Positions 16,830 through 25,947 are shown, numbered from the stretch's first letter. The stretch is DNA of 64,000 bases from Bacteriovorax sp. MedPE-SWde (GCA_001874305.1 MPCU01000010.1:1-64000), one strand, 5' to 3'. Notes: a model not told the origin generated them from the letters alone. Program-made: numbers and translations.

Positions 16830-17423
16830 TTAGTCTTCTTTCTTAGATGCAATATTCATTAATTTGAAATACATGATAGCGGTATTTATCGCATCCTCAA
16901 GTGCAGTATGAGCAACTTCGCCCATATCTAAGTGTGACATTAATTTTGAGCCAGACTCACATTCTGCTGGAATATGCTTCATATCTATTAAATTATATGC
17001 AACAGAAGAGAGATCTAATTGTCTATGGTTAAAGTACTTTCTCATAAATTCCCAACCTAGATCTCTAGTTAGGAATGGCAGGTCTATAGCACTCATCGAT
17101 TTTCCAAATAATGTGATTCTCTCATTGCTAAAATAATTTTTAACATCAGAAGATTCCAAGTATGAGATTAACTCATTTTTAAAGGCTTCGATTTCTATAC
17201 CTTCATTATGGGCCTTATCAATGAGCTCTTTGTTATGGTCAATTACCCATTGATTAAGTTTAGGCTTAAGTGATTCGAATGAAGGACATTTAATAAAGAA
17301 GTGTCTTTTAAGGGATTCTTCAAATTCTTGTTTTTCACTACAAAATGGAATCATTGCAAACTCTATAATCAGGTCATGCTCTTCAAGGCCTGTTGCTTCA
17401 ATATCAAATGACAAATACTTCAT
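16830..17423 (-). CDS. DEDDh-type 3'-5' exonuclease
   Basis: The 197 aa product belongs to the RNase T/DnaQ superfamily. Exo I is SFDIEATGLEE near residue 5. Exo II is LFGKSMSAIDLPFL near 108, where Asp is the metal ligand. Exo III is HTALEDAINTA near 175, with His and Asp of the DEDDh class. A single domain of this length could be an oligoribonuclease-like, RNase T-like or proofreading enzyme; the sequence does not decide. It ends nine bases from the convergent M23 gene and follows the small ferredoxin-like gene by eight bases. Confidence 0.8.
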   Translation of the reverse strand: MKYLSFDIEATGLEEHDLIIEFAMIPFCSEKQEFEESLKRHFFIKCPSFESLKPKLNQWVIDHNKELIDKAHNEGIEIEAFKNELISYLESSDVKNYFSNERITLFGKSMSAIDLPFLTRDLGWEFMRKYFNHRQLDLSSVAYNLIDMKHIPAECESGSKLMSHLDMGEVAHTALEDAINTAIMYFKLMNIASKKED

Positions 17424-17431
17424 AATTTTTC

Positions 17432-17689
17432 CTATAAGTAATTGAGTACGACCTTGTGGCCATATTTATTTATAAAATCATGTACGGTAATTTGACATGA
17501 TATAACACTTTCATTTACAGAGCAAAGCTTGCAAGCATTTACCCCTGAACAACTTGAGGCCACCGGGATTCCATTTACAATGAGTAGCTCCATTAAAGTC
17601 ATCTGATCTTCTCCAGAAATTATCTGAGAAGATATAGCAATTTCCTTAACAGTCTTTTGAGATGCATTACCAAAAACTATTAATGACAC
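17432..17689 (-). CDS. Small 2Fe-2S ferredoxin-like protein
   Basis: The product is 85 aa. The segment VASSCSGVNACKLCSVNESVISC holds a C-x5-C-x2-C cluster with a further Cys nine residues on. The preceding LMELLIVNGIPV matches the helix and strand before the loop of plant-type 2Fe-2S ferredoxins. The domain is shorter than usual and the last cysteine is closer than the roughly 30 residues expected, so cluster binding is plausible but unproven. It overlaps the upstream lipoprotein gene by 10 bases. Confidence 0.5.
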   Translation of the reverse strand: MSLIVFGNASQKTVKEIAISSQIISGEDQMTLMELLIVNGIPVASSCSGVNACKLCSVNESVISCQITVHDFINKYGHKVVLNYL

Positions 17690-18870
17690 TTTAGTATACC
17701 AGTCCTAGGTTCTTTAAATATTTCAAAACCTTTATTGTAGGAGATGATATCTACCTTACCAAGGGTTGGAACATTGTAAACTGATCGATCTTTATCAATA
17801 ATTTTCTTTCTTCCATAAATCTCTTGAATAGTTCTTTCTGGATAGAGAAGATTTACATGTCTTTTAAGATTTATAATTTCTTTTGGTCCATCCGAGCTTG
17901 AACTGCTCTTTAGAACATTATTAATTAACTGTTCTGAATGAATAAGGTTCTTCGCTAAGATAAACTCTGTTCCCTTATTTGCCGAGCAGATAGCAGCATT
18001 AAAAGAAGAGATAGGATGAGATTTAAGTATAAACTCACCACTAATGTATTTCTGAGAACTTGGCATTGAGCTTGTTAGTGATATAAAGAAGTTATCCTCA
18101 TTAACAAAGACACCAAAGAAATTTGATTTTATTTGATTTGTTTTACGTTGAAATATTGGATTAGAACTAAATAATCTATTGTCAAAGTTACAAGTATATT
18201 TATCTGTAGCATTAAAGAGTTGTGTGACTTTAAATACGTCTTTATTCATTGTTCTTAAGCTTCTGATAACTTTTTGAAAGCTAGGAGATTGAATACTTTC
18301 TCCTTGTCGAACAATTTGATTACCCTTAAATACATACCTTCTTATTTGTTTGTCCTTATAAAATGCTACTTTATTTCTCTCTATGAAGTTTTGAATTGGA
18401 GCAGAAACAGGAATTAATGATGGAAACTTTGAATCAATCTCTCTTGCATAGAAATTTAGGCTTCTGCGTACCTTATAATACTTCCTTACTTCTTCGAGTC
18501 CGACTATAAAGCTAACACTCTCTGATGACTTTGGTGCAGTTACAAGAAAGAACTCTTTTCCTTTGTACTTTACGAAATTAAGTGTTCTTGAGTTTAAGGT
18601 TGTAGCATCTGGTCTTGAGGCCAGCTGTATCAAAGACCACTTAAAGAAATTATCTAATAGTGATCCCTTATGATCTTGCATGAATTTAGCATATCTTTTA
18701 TTAAGCTTAGAATTTTCACTATGAACAAGGATCTTCTCTCTTTTGACAGGGCACATGATGTCAGTCTTTTTAAGTTTAGCTTCATTAACATCGTCAAATG
18801 AAAATTTTGCACAGGAACTTAGAAGAAGTAGTGATAAGAGAGTTATTGAATAAACTTTTTTATTAATCAT
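17680..18870 (-). CDS. Lipoprotein of unknown function
   Basis: The product is about 396 aa from the ATG preceded by GAG; the track's TTG at 18879 abuts the upstream stop. A lipoprotein signal ends at LLLLSSC (MINKKVYSITLLSLLLLSSCAKF). The mature protein is Lys/Ser-rich with no motif I recognise. It shows two Cys-containing segments (YTCNFDNR and AAICSANKG) and a final GILKCH. It sits mid-operon with the ferredoxin-like and exonuclease genes. Confidence 0.65.
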   Translation of the reverse strand: MINKKVYSITLLSLLLLSSCAKFSFDDVNEAKLKKTDIMCPVKREKILVHSENSKLNKRYAKFMQDHKGSLLDNFFKWSLIQLASRPDATTLNSRTLNFVKYKGKEFFLVTAPKSSESVSFIVGLEEVRKYYKVRRSLNFYAREIDSKFPSLIPVSAPIQNFIERNKVAFYKDKQIRRYVFKGNQIVRQGESIQSPSFQKVIRSLRTMNKDVFKVTQLFNATDKYTCNFDNRLFSSNPIFQRKTNQIKSNFFGVFVNEDNFFISLTSSMPSSQKYISGEFILKSHPISSFNAAICSANKGTEFILAKNLIHSEQLINNVLKSSSSSDGPKEIINLKRHVNLLYPERTIQEIYGRKKIIDKDRSVYNVPTLGKVDIISYNKGFEIFKEPRTGILKCH

Positions 18871-18879
18871 GTATCTCAA

Positions 18880-19236
18880 CTATAGTTTAAAGTTTTCTAG
18901 GTTTGAAAATTCGTTATCGCCTTCACTAATTAGCTCTATTTCGTCCTCTTCTTGAGACGAGCTAAGTTTGTGTTCTTGATACTCCGCAGAGTTCCTTAGT
19001 TCCTTTAACTTCGCACTAGGCGCCTTTAGTACAAATAGGGTCCAGAATCCTGTTTCACAATTCACAGTTGATTTTATTTCAAAGTCTACTTTGTAAGTAG
19101 AAAAGAGATTTGCAATAAGATCCAGCTCTTTTTCTCTATAACCCTTACTTCTGATAGGTGGGTTAGGTATGAAGTAAGTGAAAAGCTCGGTTATTTTGTC
19201 TTGATCATTAGACTTTTTATTGAATAAAAACATCAT
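18880..19236 (-). CDS. Small protein of unknown function
   Basis: The product is about 118 aa from an ATG with AAAGGAAAC directly upstream; the track's 19260 start adds eight unlikely residues. It begins MMFLFNKKSNDQDK, has a mixed alpha/beta centre (YREKELDLIANLFSTYKVDF) and an acidic tail (SSQEEDEIELISEGDNE). There is no signal peptide and no recognised family. It heads the four-gene minus-strand group ending with the exonuclease. Its promoter region is shared, back to back, with the candidate small RNA at 19358. Confidence 0.6.
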   Translation of the reverse strand: MMFLFNKKSNDQDKITELFTYFIPNPPIRSKGYREKELDLIANLFSTYKVDFEIKSTVNCETGFWTLFVLKAPSAKLKELRNSAEYQEHKLSSSQEEDEIELISEGDNEFSNLENFKL

Positions 19237-19345
19237 GTTTCCTTTTATTGTAAACTTCAAACTTCGTTCTAAAGGTTGTGTGCTATTAGTATAATGGAAA
19301 AGATTACCTATTTAAAATAATTCTGCAATTTTTGAAAAATAAAGT

Positions 19346-19351
19346 TATAAT
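19346..19351 (+). promoter_or_regulatory. -10 element of the candidate Csr-type small RNA
   Basis: A perfect TATAAT lies seven bases before a G at 19358, the likely transcription start. CTGCAA 17 bases upstream is a weak -35. Confidence 0.5.
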
Positions 19352-19357
19352 TTAATT

Positions 19358-19433
19358 GATCGACAGGATGTCGTCGCAAGAGTAGGCAGGATGCCGAAGA
19401 AACGGGCCTTATTGCAGTAGGGCCCGTTTTTTA
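19358..19433 (+). ncRNA. Candidate CsrA/RsmA-binding small RNA (CsrB/McaS-like)
   Basis: About 75 nt. It starts after a consensus TATAAT and ends in a strong intrinsic terminator, with no plus-strand ORF between. It contains two small hairpins, CGACAGGATGTCG (19361-19373) and GGCAGGATGCC (19385-19395). In each, GGA forms the loop and the core reads CAGGATG. CAGGATG is the repeat of E. coli CsrB, and ACAGGATGT matches the CsrA SELEX consensus (established knowledge). The two GGA motifs are 23 nt apart, a spacing that one CsrA dimer could bridge. This suggests an RNA that titrates CsrA. No csrA gene is in the window, so the role is inferred. Confidence 0.6.
19402..19433 (+). terminator. Terminator of the candidate small RNA
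   Basis: ACGGGCC/GGCCCGT form a 7-bp stem with a 12-base loop, followed by TTTTTTATTT on the plus strand. No plus-strand gene precedes it, which is the reason to infer a non-coding transcript. Its tail overlaps the scoB stop codon. Confidence 0.85.
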
Positions 19434-20051
19434 TTTATACAATTCAAAAAGCTTTAATTCTTCTTTTTTTATTCCTGGTGCTAATTTTATAATTTCAAAC
19501 TTTCCATTATCAATTTTAAAAACACCTTTATTTGTTACAACTTTATTTACTACAGAATGCCCTGTTAGAGGTAGGTCACACGTTTTAACAAGTTTAGATA
19601 CTCCGTCCTTAGATTCATGACCCATCATAATGATTACTTCTTTCGCTCCATTTACGAGGTCCATTGCACCACCCATTCCTGTAACTTTCTTACCAGGTAT
19701 CATCCAGTTTGCAAGACTTCCATCTGTATCAACTTGCATACCACCAAGGATGCAAAAATCAATATGGCCACCTCTTATCATTCCAAAACTTAAAGAGCTA
19801 TCAAAGAAGCTCGCTCCTTTAATTGTTGAAATTGTTTCTTTACCTGCATTAATTAAAGTAGGTGAGACTTCACTTTCACAGGGCCTCTGTCCCACTCCAA
19901 GTACTCCATTTTCAGAGTGAATCATATAGGTGTGATTCTCTGGAAGGACCTCACTTACAATTGTTGGTTGTCCAATACCTAGATTTATACTTGAGTTCTC
20001 TGGGATTAAGTTTAGAACTTCTTGTGCCATTTCATGTTTTGTCCAAGTCAT
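19431..20051 (-). CDS. scoB: 3-oxoacid CoA-transferase, subunit B
   Basis: This is the beta subunit of a succinyl-CoA:3-ketoacid (SCOT/AtoA-like) CoA-transferase, moving CoA from an acyl-CoA to a 3-oxoacid such as acetoacetate. The 206 aa product has SINLGIGQPT near residue 22, the catalytic-Glu segment HSENGVLGVG, GGHIDFCILGG and MGGAMDLVNGAKEVIIMM. It starts two bases after scoA ends. It is last in a long minus-strand operon and faces the small-RNA terminator. Substrate could differ from acetoacetate, given the aminotransferases upstream. Confidence 0.85.
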   Translation of the reverse strand: MTWTKHEMAQEVLNLIPENSSINLGIGQPTIVSEVLPENHTYMIHSENGVLGVGQRPCESEVSPTLINAGKETISTIKGASFFDSSLSFGMIRGGHIDFCILGGMQVDTDGSLANWMIPGKKVTGMGGAMDLVNGAKEVIIMMGHESKDGVSKLVKTCDLPLTGHSVVNKVVTNKGVFKIDNGKFEIIKLAPGIKKEELKLFELYK

Positions 20052-20053
20052 AT

Positions 20054-20746
20054 TTATTCCTTAACCTTTTTAAATTCAATTGCATTTTCATAATTTGAAC
20101 CTTTATAGATTCGTTGGACAAAAATACCTGGTAGGTGAACATCTTCTGGTGCAATATCTCCAAGTTCTACTAGTTCTTCAACTTCTACAATTGTAACCTT
20201 TGCCGCCATGGCCATAAGGGGAGAGAAGTTTCGTGCAGTCTCTTTAAACCATAAGTTTCCATAGGGATCTGCTTTTTGTGCTTTTATTATTGCAAAGTCT
20301 GCATGAAGTGCAGTTTCTAATATACATGGACGATCAAATTCTTTTACTTCTTTACCTTCTGCGACAAGTGTTCCGTGACCAGTCGGTGTGTAGAAAGCAC
20401 GAATACCAAGGCCTGCAGCTCTTATTCTTTCACTAAAGGTTCCTTGGGGGACAAGTTCCACATCAATCTCTTTTGCAAATATTCTCTTTTCAAGATCTGG
20501 ATTTCCTCCAACGTACGAACAATACGCCTTGGTGATCATGTCTTTTACGAGTAGCTTTACGAGGCCTCTTCCTGAGTTTCCTATATTATTTGATATGAGT
20601 GTGAGATTTCGAATAGGCATCTCTGAAAGAGTATTTATACTATTTTCAGGGATACCACAAAGTCCGAATCCTCCACTCATAATTGTAGAGTCACTAATAA
20701 CGTCTCTCAGTGCTTCCTGAGAACTTTTGAATATTTTTGTAGTCAT
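20054..20746 (-). CDS. scoA: 3-oxoacid CoA-transferase, subunit A
   Basis: The alpha subunit pairs with ScoB. The 230 aa product has the family start (ALRDVISDSTIMSGGFGLCGIPE), LISNNIGNSGRGL, SYVGGNPDLE, ELVPQGTFSERIRAAGLGI and FYTPTGHGTLVAEGKE. These match the ScoA/AtoD type closely. Its ATG overlaps the preceding aminotransferase stop by four bases (ATGA), so expression is coupled. Together the pair could activate or release a keto-acid made by the neighbouring aminotransferases. Confidence 0.87.
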   Translation of the reverse strand: MTTKIFKSSQEALRDVISDSTIMSGGFGLCGIPENSINTLSEMPIRNLTLISNNIGNSGRGLVKLLVKDMITKAYCSYVGGNPDLEKRIFAKEIDVELVPQGTFSERIRAAGLGIRAFYTPTGHGTLVAEGKEVKEFDRPCILETALHADFAIIKAQKADPYGNLWFKETARNFSPLMAMAAKVTIVEVEELVELGDIAPEDVHLPGIFVQRIYKGSNYENAIEFKKVKE

Positions 20747-21933
20747 GATAGATCCTTAATAGCATCTTCCAATTTCTCTAAGGCCTTTTCTAGACGTTTA
20801 GGAGTTGTTGTCAAAATTGGAGTTAAAATTAATGCTCCATTTGAGGAGTTGATGTAGATGCCGTTTTTTATAAAGTAGTTCCAGTCTAGCTCAATCCCTT
20901 TCGTTTGAATTGCGGCCAGTAATCCGATCGCTCGAACCTCTACTATATTTTCTAGAGTGATTATTCTCTTAGAGAACTTAGATAGAACATCCTCAAGAGC
21001 TTTAAAATTCTGATTAAATTCCTGTGTGTGAATTAAGTCAATTATCGCAGAACATAACTTAAGTCCTACTGGATGAGCATAGTTTGTTAGCCCACAACTG
21101 AGTACGTTCTTATCAAAGTATTTTGAAATTTTCTCACTTGTATAGACTGCACCAAAAGGAAAGAGCCCTCCACTTATTCCTTTGGCCATACAGACTATGT
21201 CCGGGACAAGTTTATAGTTGTGAAAACCAAAATTACGGCCAGTTCTTGCAAAGCCACATACAACCTCATCAAGAATAAGTAGTATTTCATACTTTTTGCA
21301 TAGAGCTTGAATACCGTCATACCACTTTTGAGTAGGGATAATGACACCATTTCCACCTGTGATTGATTCTAGGCATAGTGCTGCAATTTTAGAAGAACCT
21401 ATTTTATTTATGAGTTCTTCAGTTTCTTCTAATGCATTTAAAGCATCTGGTTCAGGAATAAACTCTGTGAGAGCATCCATTGTAGGACTTCCGTCTCTGC
21501 GCCAATCTCCTGTGATGGATAGAGCACCAACAGTGGCCCCGTGATAGGACTTCTTTCTCGAAAGTATAATATCTTTGCCTGTATATTGTCGGGCAATCTT
21601 TAATGCATTCTCAATAGCTTCTGCACCTGAAACAGTGTAGAAAATCTTACCATTGTCTTCTAGTTCTAAAAAGTTAATGAGTTTCTTAGTTGTTTCTTGC
21701 TTTAGTGGATAAACTATTTTTGGGCCTGCAACAGGTAGATCATGGTACTGAGTTGTGATGACCTTAGTTAGGGTATCATTTCGAAGTCCAAAGCTTAAGT
21801 GATAGCTACAGCTGCTTAGGTCATATACTTCTTGATTATCTTTTAGGACATATGAGTCCTGAGTAGTAGTCTGGATCTCAAGTTGTGGCGCGTCCTCTTG
21901 TTTTGTCCAGGTGAAGTAGTATGGTTGATTCAT
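20743..21933 (-). CDS. Class III PLP-dependent aminotransferase
   Basis: The 396 aa product has the fold-type I signature: FYTVSGAEAIENALKIAR near residue 100 and RKKSYHGATVGALS near 127. The Asp that holds the PLP ring lies in ILLILDEVVCGFARTG near 222. The Schiff-base Lys is in CMAKGISGG near 251. Class III enzymes usually act on omega-amino groups (ornithine, lysine, GABA, diamines, beta-alanine), but specificity cannot be read here. All catalytic residues are present, unlike the C-terminal half of the upstream fusion. It overlaps both neighbours by four bases. Confidence 0.87.
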   Translation of the reverse strand: MNQPYYFTWTKQEDAPQLEIQTTTQDSYVLKDNQEVYDLSSCSYHLSFGLRNDTLTKVITTQYHDLPVAGPKIVYPLKQETTKKLINFLELEDNGKIFYTVSGAEAIENALKIARQYTGKDIILSRKKSYHGATVGALSITGDWRRDGSPTMDALTEFIPEPDALNALEETEELINKIGSSKIAALCLESITGGNGVIIPTQKWYDGIQALCKKYEILLILDEVVCGFARTGRNFGFHNYKLVPDIVCMAKGISGGLFPFGAVYTSEKISKYFDKNVLSCGLTNYAHPVGLKLCSAIIDLIHTQEFNQNFKALEDVLSKFSKRIITLENIVEVRAIGLLAAIQTKGIELDWNYFIKNGIYINSSNGALILTPILTTTPKRLEKALEKLEDAIKDLS

Positions 21934-23003
21934 AAGTCTCTCAATGAAAAGTCATATTCGACATAATTGTCGTCATATACCTTACAACCTCGCCAGAGAT
22001 GAAATATATCACTGTTATAGTCATAGACTGCACCGCCACAGGTCATCGAGGGATCTTGTGCTCCACTATCATAGTGAGAGCAGATTGATTTTGGATGTCC
22101 TTCGTGATCTTTTAGTAAGTCTGTAAACTGAATAGAGGTGGCAACCTGACTATATTTCTTATTAAGTATTTCAAAACGTGGAAAAGTTGTTGAACTAATA
22201 CTTGCTTGATCTTCAATTTTCTTTGTTTCTGGACCTAAGCAGTGGTTTGTATGAAAGATATTTTCATCAATATTCGAATCAAGAACCTTTTCAACAGTAC
22301 ATGGTGTTATTTCCCAGTGCTCTGCATTTGCTTCATCTGAGATGAGGTAATTATGACCCGAGGTAACAGGAGAGTTTTTAAGTGTTTCTCTCATGATATC
22401 TAGGCTTGTTGCATGTAGAGCTTTTCTAACAAGTACTGGCCATATAAGACCTATCTTTGCGTTTAATGTATTTATATTATTCACTCCAATAAATACTTTA
22501 TTAGAGTTAATCCCCATCATACCAACACAACCAACGAGGCTGAAAGAATAAGAGGCAAGAGTTGTTTCAGTTTTAGGTATCTTCATAACACAGACAAACC
22601 TCTTGGCCGAACTATGCATATCCCAAGTTTGACCAGACAAATTGATTGTGTCAGTTTTCTTATTAAGAGTAGAGCAGCCTTCATCAGATAATTGGATATC
22701 TCTAAAGTCAGTGTAGTTATTTAAAATGACAATATCTTCAATTGGAAGTTCTGCTCCCTGTGCGATCCCTTCTAGCTCCTCCGTTATTTTCGGAGCAAAG
22801 TCACGAGATACTTTTAATTGCTGAAGCGCGAGTTCCTTTAGCTGAGATGAGAGTGCGGGATTCTTTGCAAGCATTAGCTTCTTTCTAATACCCGCTAGTT
22901 CCTTTATCTCCTCTTTAAATTTTTTTCCATGAGATATTCCCCACTGGAGATGAGTTTCACCTTGCTTATATTCTATTAATGGGAAATTTAAATCTTTAGT
23001 CAC
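21930..23003 (-). CDS. C45-type Ntn hydrolase / acyl-CoA:6-APA acyltransferase-like protein
   Basis: The product is 357 aa. It resembles the AAT/peptidase C45 family (isopenicillin N acyltransferase, carcinine hydrolase-like). The processing site would be Gly-Cys in DEGCSTLNKK near residue 112; the freed Cys is the N-terminal nucleophile. The following GQTWDMHSS and VGCVGMMGIN match the family. These enzymes form or break amide bonds between acyl groups and amines. Lack of a signal peptide implies a cytoplasmic role. Placed between aminotransferases and ATP-grasp/GNAT functions, it may condense or release an acylated amino compound (inference). Confidence 0.75.
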   Translation of the reverse strand: MTKDLNFPLIEYKQGETHLQWGISHGKKFKEEIKELAGIRKKLMLAKNPALSSQLKELALQQLKVSRDFAPKITEELEGIAQGAELPIEDIVILNNYTDFRDIQLSDEGCSTLNKKTDTINLSGQTWDMHSSAKRFVCVMKIPKTETTLASYSFSLVGCVGMMGINSNKVFIGVNNINTLNAKIGLIWPVLVRKALHATSLDIMRETLKNSPVTSGHNYLISDEANAEHWEITPCTVEKVLDSNIDENIFHTNHCLGPETKKIEDQASISSTTFPRFEILNKKYSQVATSIQFTDLLKDHEGHPKSICSHYDSGAQDPSMTCGGAVYDYNSDIFHLWRGCKVYDDNYVEYDFSLRDL

Positions 23004-25944
23004 TTAATTGTCCAATTGTTGGAAAGAATGGTCCGTTTGAAGAATAGATTTGTTTATTCTTATAAGAGAGTGTCTTTATTGAATCTATTTTTCTAGTCTG
23101 TCGTTTGTTTTTCTTTACTTGAAGAAGATTAGTCGACTCTACATATTGAGCAAGTGATAGTGCGTCTCCATCCCAAGTCGATATCATCATGAGTGGTTTT
23201 TCAACAAAGATATCTTCTTTCATAAATGTCATTGCCGCTTGTCCTCCGAGATATGAAAAGAAAGCATCTGGAGTATAATCTTCATTTGATGACAACCAGT
23301 GGTTATCCTCTGAATGTCCTAAATAGGCATGAGATGTCTCGTTATAAACGATTTTAGTATTTGTTTTTTTTGCCAGTACTTTTAACTCCTTTAAAAACTC
23401 AAGAGGGACGTGACCATCAATCTTTTGCGGAGTTGGCTCAATATAAATGGCGATGATATCTTCTGCACTTAGATATTGATTGAGTTGTTGTAAAATGTCG
23501 GAATAATTCTTCTCTGTTGGATGATCTAAGAAAGTTACAGGGAAGTAAGTGTTTTCCTCCTGAGATAGAGATCTTGATAGAAAACTTCCATCTCCAAAGT
23601 AATGACCTCTAAATGATATGAACCTCTGTCGATTCTTATCTTCTGTATTGAAGTATATGGATTTTGCAATTTTATCAACACTCTCTGCTTGCCCACTGGC
23701 CGTATAGACGTGTCTAAGAGGTTTTGGTGCGGAATGAGCAACTGTTTGAATATTTTTTAGAAAAGATTCACTAACAAAATTTGAAAGACAAATCTTATTA
23801 ATCATTTTGTCGATATTCTCTTCAATAAAGTCTGGAGTAATTTCTGAGTCTTTTAATGGAGAGCTCAATACTCCTGAAATTTTAGATTCTATAGATTTCC
23901 ACTTTAAAGGTGAGCGATAAATAAATACATCTCTATATTCTTCATCGTCAGGGTAGTCTTCTTCAAGGTAGATTTCAGGTACACATCCTAATGAGACATT
24001 CACGCCAAACATAGCTCCTGCAAGCTTGTCTCTATTTCTTCCATAGATATAGTTAAGCTCCTGAGCAATACCAATGATCTCAAGAGTATATTTAAGGTAT
24101 TTTCCTAATCCTTTGCCCTGCTCAGAACTACAGATTGTTGTATCAACCATATATAGTGTTTTATCGTCATTAAAGTGGCGACATCTTCTAAGACCTCTTT
24201 CATTTGGAAAGAGTGACATTCTTCCAGCAAAAGAAATACCTATCATTTTGCTATTCTTATCCAGTAGAGCGAGTGCAATATTTGGTTGATTATCAATCAG
24301 CTTATCAAATTCTTTAATATCTGTTTGTCTTGTTGGCTCGTATATTTCTTTTTCAAGCTCAATAATATCTGATCTAAATGTTTTATAATTCTCTTTGTTA
24401 ATAACGACTAAAGAGAGGTCAAAGTTTGTTCTGAAAAAGTTTTGGGCGTAATCTACAACCTCTTCTTTCGTTGTCTTCTTTGATCTTGTTTGGATAATCT
24501 TACTATGCCAATCATATTCCCAGTCTATCTCAGTATCTTTTTTCTCAATAGGTGCAGGGGATCTGAGGTCTTTTTTAAGATAGATATGATCACAAAGATT
24601 TTCAATCATATCAAAGAGAAAATCTATGTCTTGTGTCTTATATGCAGTATTGAGTCTAAAACGCAGTGTTTGAGCTCCTGCTTGATAGAATAATAGTCCA
24701 GCTTTAAATCTGTTAGCAATAAACTTAGGTATATCTTCAGCATTATCAATTTCAAAAGCAAAGGCCATTCCAAATGCTCTTGGTTTAGATAATTGTTCAT
24801 AATTTTCAACAAGCTTACTCAATTTAGCTTGTACATATTCTTCTAGTTCTAAAATTACAGAATTCTTCTGATCAATAATTAGGCCATGATAGAAGCCCCT
24901 TAGGATTGATGCGAATTGATTTTCTTGATTGTGCCAAGGAAGTTGTTTATCTCCAATAACAAGACCCGTTTGTGATTTTTTTGCACAAGTTATGTAGTCT
25001 GGAGTTACAGAATTTCCACTACTGTCTGTAATATCAAATGTTCTGTGCCAAAAGAAGTCTCTGCCTAATCCAAAGCCTGTTTGAACTTCATCAAAAATCA
25101 GTGGGATATCATATGACTTTGCAAGTAAGAGTAGTGCCGTATTAAACCTATTCGTACAATATCTATCACCACCTTCACACTGCATCGGTTCAGTTATTAT
25201 TACAAAAATCTCTTTTGCTTCTAGTTGCTTCTTAACAAATAGTAATGACTCAATTTCTTTGTCGAGTTCATTATCATTTCCTTCAAACTTTTTAAGATCT
25301 TTTGAGAAATCTTCACTTTGTGGATCTTCCCAAATTTTTCTCCAACTATCTTTTACTTCCACCATAAAGTTAGAATGAGTAAGTGAAGGGAAGGGAGAAA
25401 ATACAGTTTCAAAGCCTTTTAGTTGGAAGGGTTCTCTCTTGGTTTGATTCCATGTAGAAAAGAGTGAAACCATAAATCTTCCATGAAAAGATCCTTCAAA
25501 GGCAAGTACCTTTTTAGCATTTGGATTTACACGATTTTGATATGCCATTCCCATTGCTGTTTCATTTGCTTCTGCACCTGAATTTACGAAGCATAGATCA
25601 ATATCTCTATTTGCTGTTTTCTTTTTTAAAAAGCCTTTAAATGCTTTGATTAGATCTTTTGCATCTTCAGTATCTTGATTGTTAGTCCATGACTCTTGAA
25701 AGTGTGGAACTCCAAAGAATGGAGTTGGATTAAACCCGAGTCCAAGTGTTGCTATCTGACTTGCGGCATCTTGAATATACCCGCATGAGTTTTCACCTTC
25801 AACTGCTAGGTAAGGCCCAAATGACTTTCTATGAAGTGATAGGAACGGTTTTTTTTCTGCTGGTATAAGTTCTTCTTTATAATAAGTAGCTAACTTATCC
25901 TGGGCATGAGTTGAGTGTTCTGTTTCTACAAAGTTAATTTTCAT
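22996..25944 (-). CDS. Aminotransferase / GNAT / degenerate aminotransferase fusion protein
   Basis: The product is 982 aa with three parts. Residues about 20-460 are a class III aminotransferase: FVNSGAEANETAMG, GSFHGRFM, LIFDEVQTGFG near 285 and ITCAKKSQTG near 320, where the Schiff-base Lys is expected. About 500-690 is a GNAT acyltransferase with the acyl-CoA loop SSEQGKGLGKYL near 611. About 740-975 is a second aminotransferase-like domain: YTASGQAES, FISFRGHYFG, IAIYIEPTPQ and IVYNETSHAYLG. There the PLP Asp has become Asn (NETSH), and the Lys region reads YLGGQAAMT without Lys, so it looks inactive. The architecture is new to me. It overlaps the C45 gene by eight bases. Confidence 0.8.
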   Translation of the reverse strand: MKINFVETEHSTHAQDKLATYYKEELIPAEKKPFLSLHRKSFGPYLAVEGENSCGYIQDAASQIATLGLGFNPTPFFGVPHFQESWTNNQDTEDAKDLIKAFKGFLKKKTANRDIDLCFVNSGAEANETAMGMAYQNRVNPNAKKVLAFEGSFHGRFMVSLFSTWNQTKREPFQLKGFETVFSPFPSLTHSNFMVEVKDSWRKIWEDPQSEDFSKDLKKFEGNDNELDKEIESLLFVKKQLEAKEIFVIITEPMQCEGGDRYCTNRFNTALLLLAKSYDIPLIFDEVQTGFGLGRDFFWHRTFDITDSSGNSVTPDYITCAKKSQTGLVIGDKQLPWHNQENQFASILRGFYHGLIIDQKNSVILELEEYVQAKLSKLVENYEQLSKPRAFGMAFAFEIDNAEDIPKFIANRFKAGLLFYQAGAQTLRFRLNTAYKTQDIDFLFDMIENLCDHIYLKKDLRSPAPIEKKDTEIDWEYDWHSKIIQTRSKKTTKEEVVDYAQNFFRTNFDLSLVVINKENYKTFRSDIIELEKEIYEPTRQTDIKEFDKLIDNQPNIALALLDKNSKMIGISFAGRMSLFPNERGLRRCRHFNDDKTLYMVDTTICSSEQGKGLGKYLKYTLEIIGIAQELNYIYGRNRDKLAGAMFGVNVSLGCVPEIYLEEDYPDDEEYRDVFIYRSPLKWKSIESKISGVLSSPLKDSEITPDFIEENIDKMINKICLSNFVSESFLKNIQTVAHSAPKPLRHVYTASGQAESVDKIAKSIYFNTEDKNRQRFISFRGHYFGDGSFLSRSLSQEENTYFPVTFLDHPTEKNYSDILQQLNQYLSAEDIIAIYIEPTPQKIDGHVPLEFLKELKVLAKKTNTKIVYNETSHAYLGHSEDNHWLSSNEDYTPDAFFSYLGGQAAMTFMKEDIFVEKPLMMISTWDGDALSLAQYVESTNLLQVKKNKRQTRKIDSIKTLSYKNKQIYSSNGPFFPTIGQLSD

Positions 25945-25947
25945 ATT

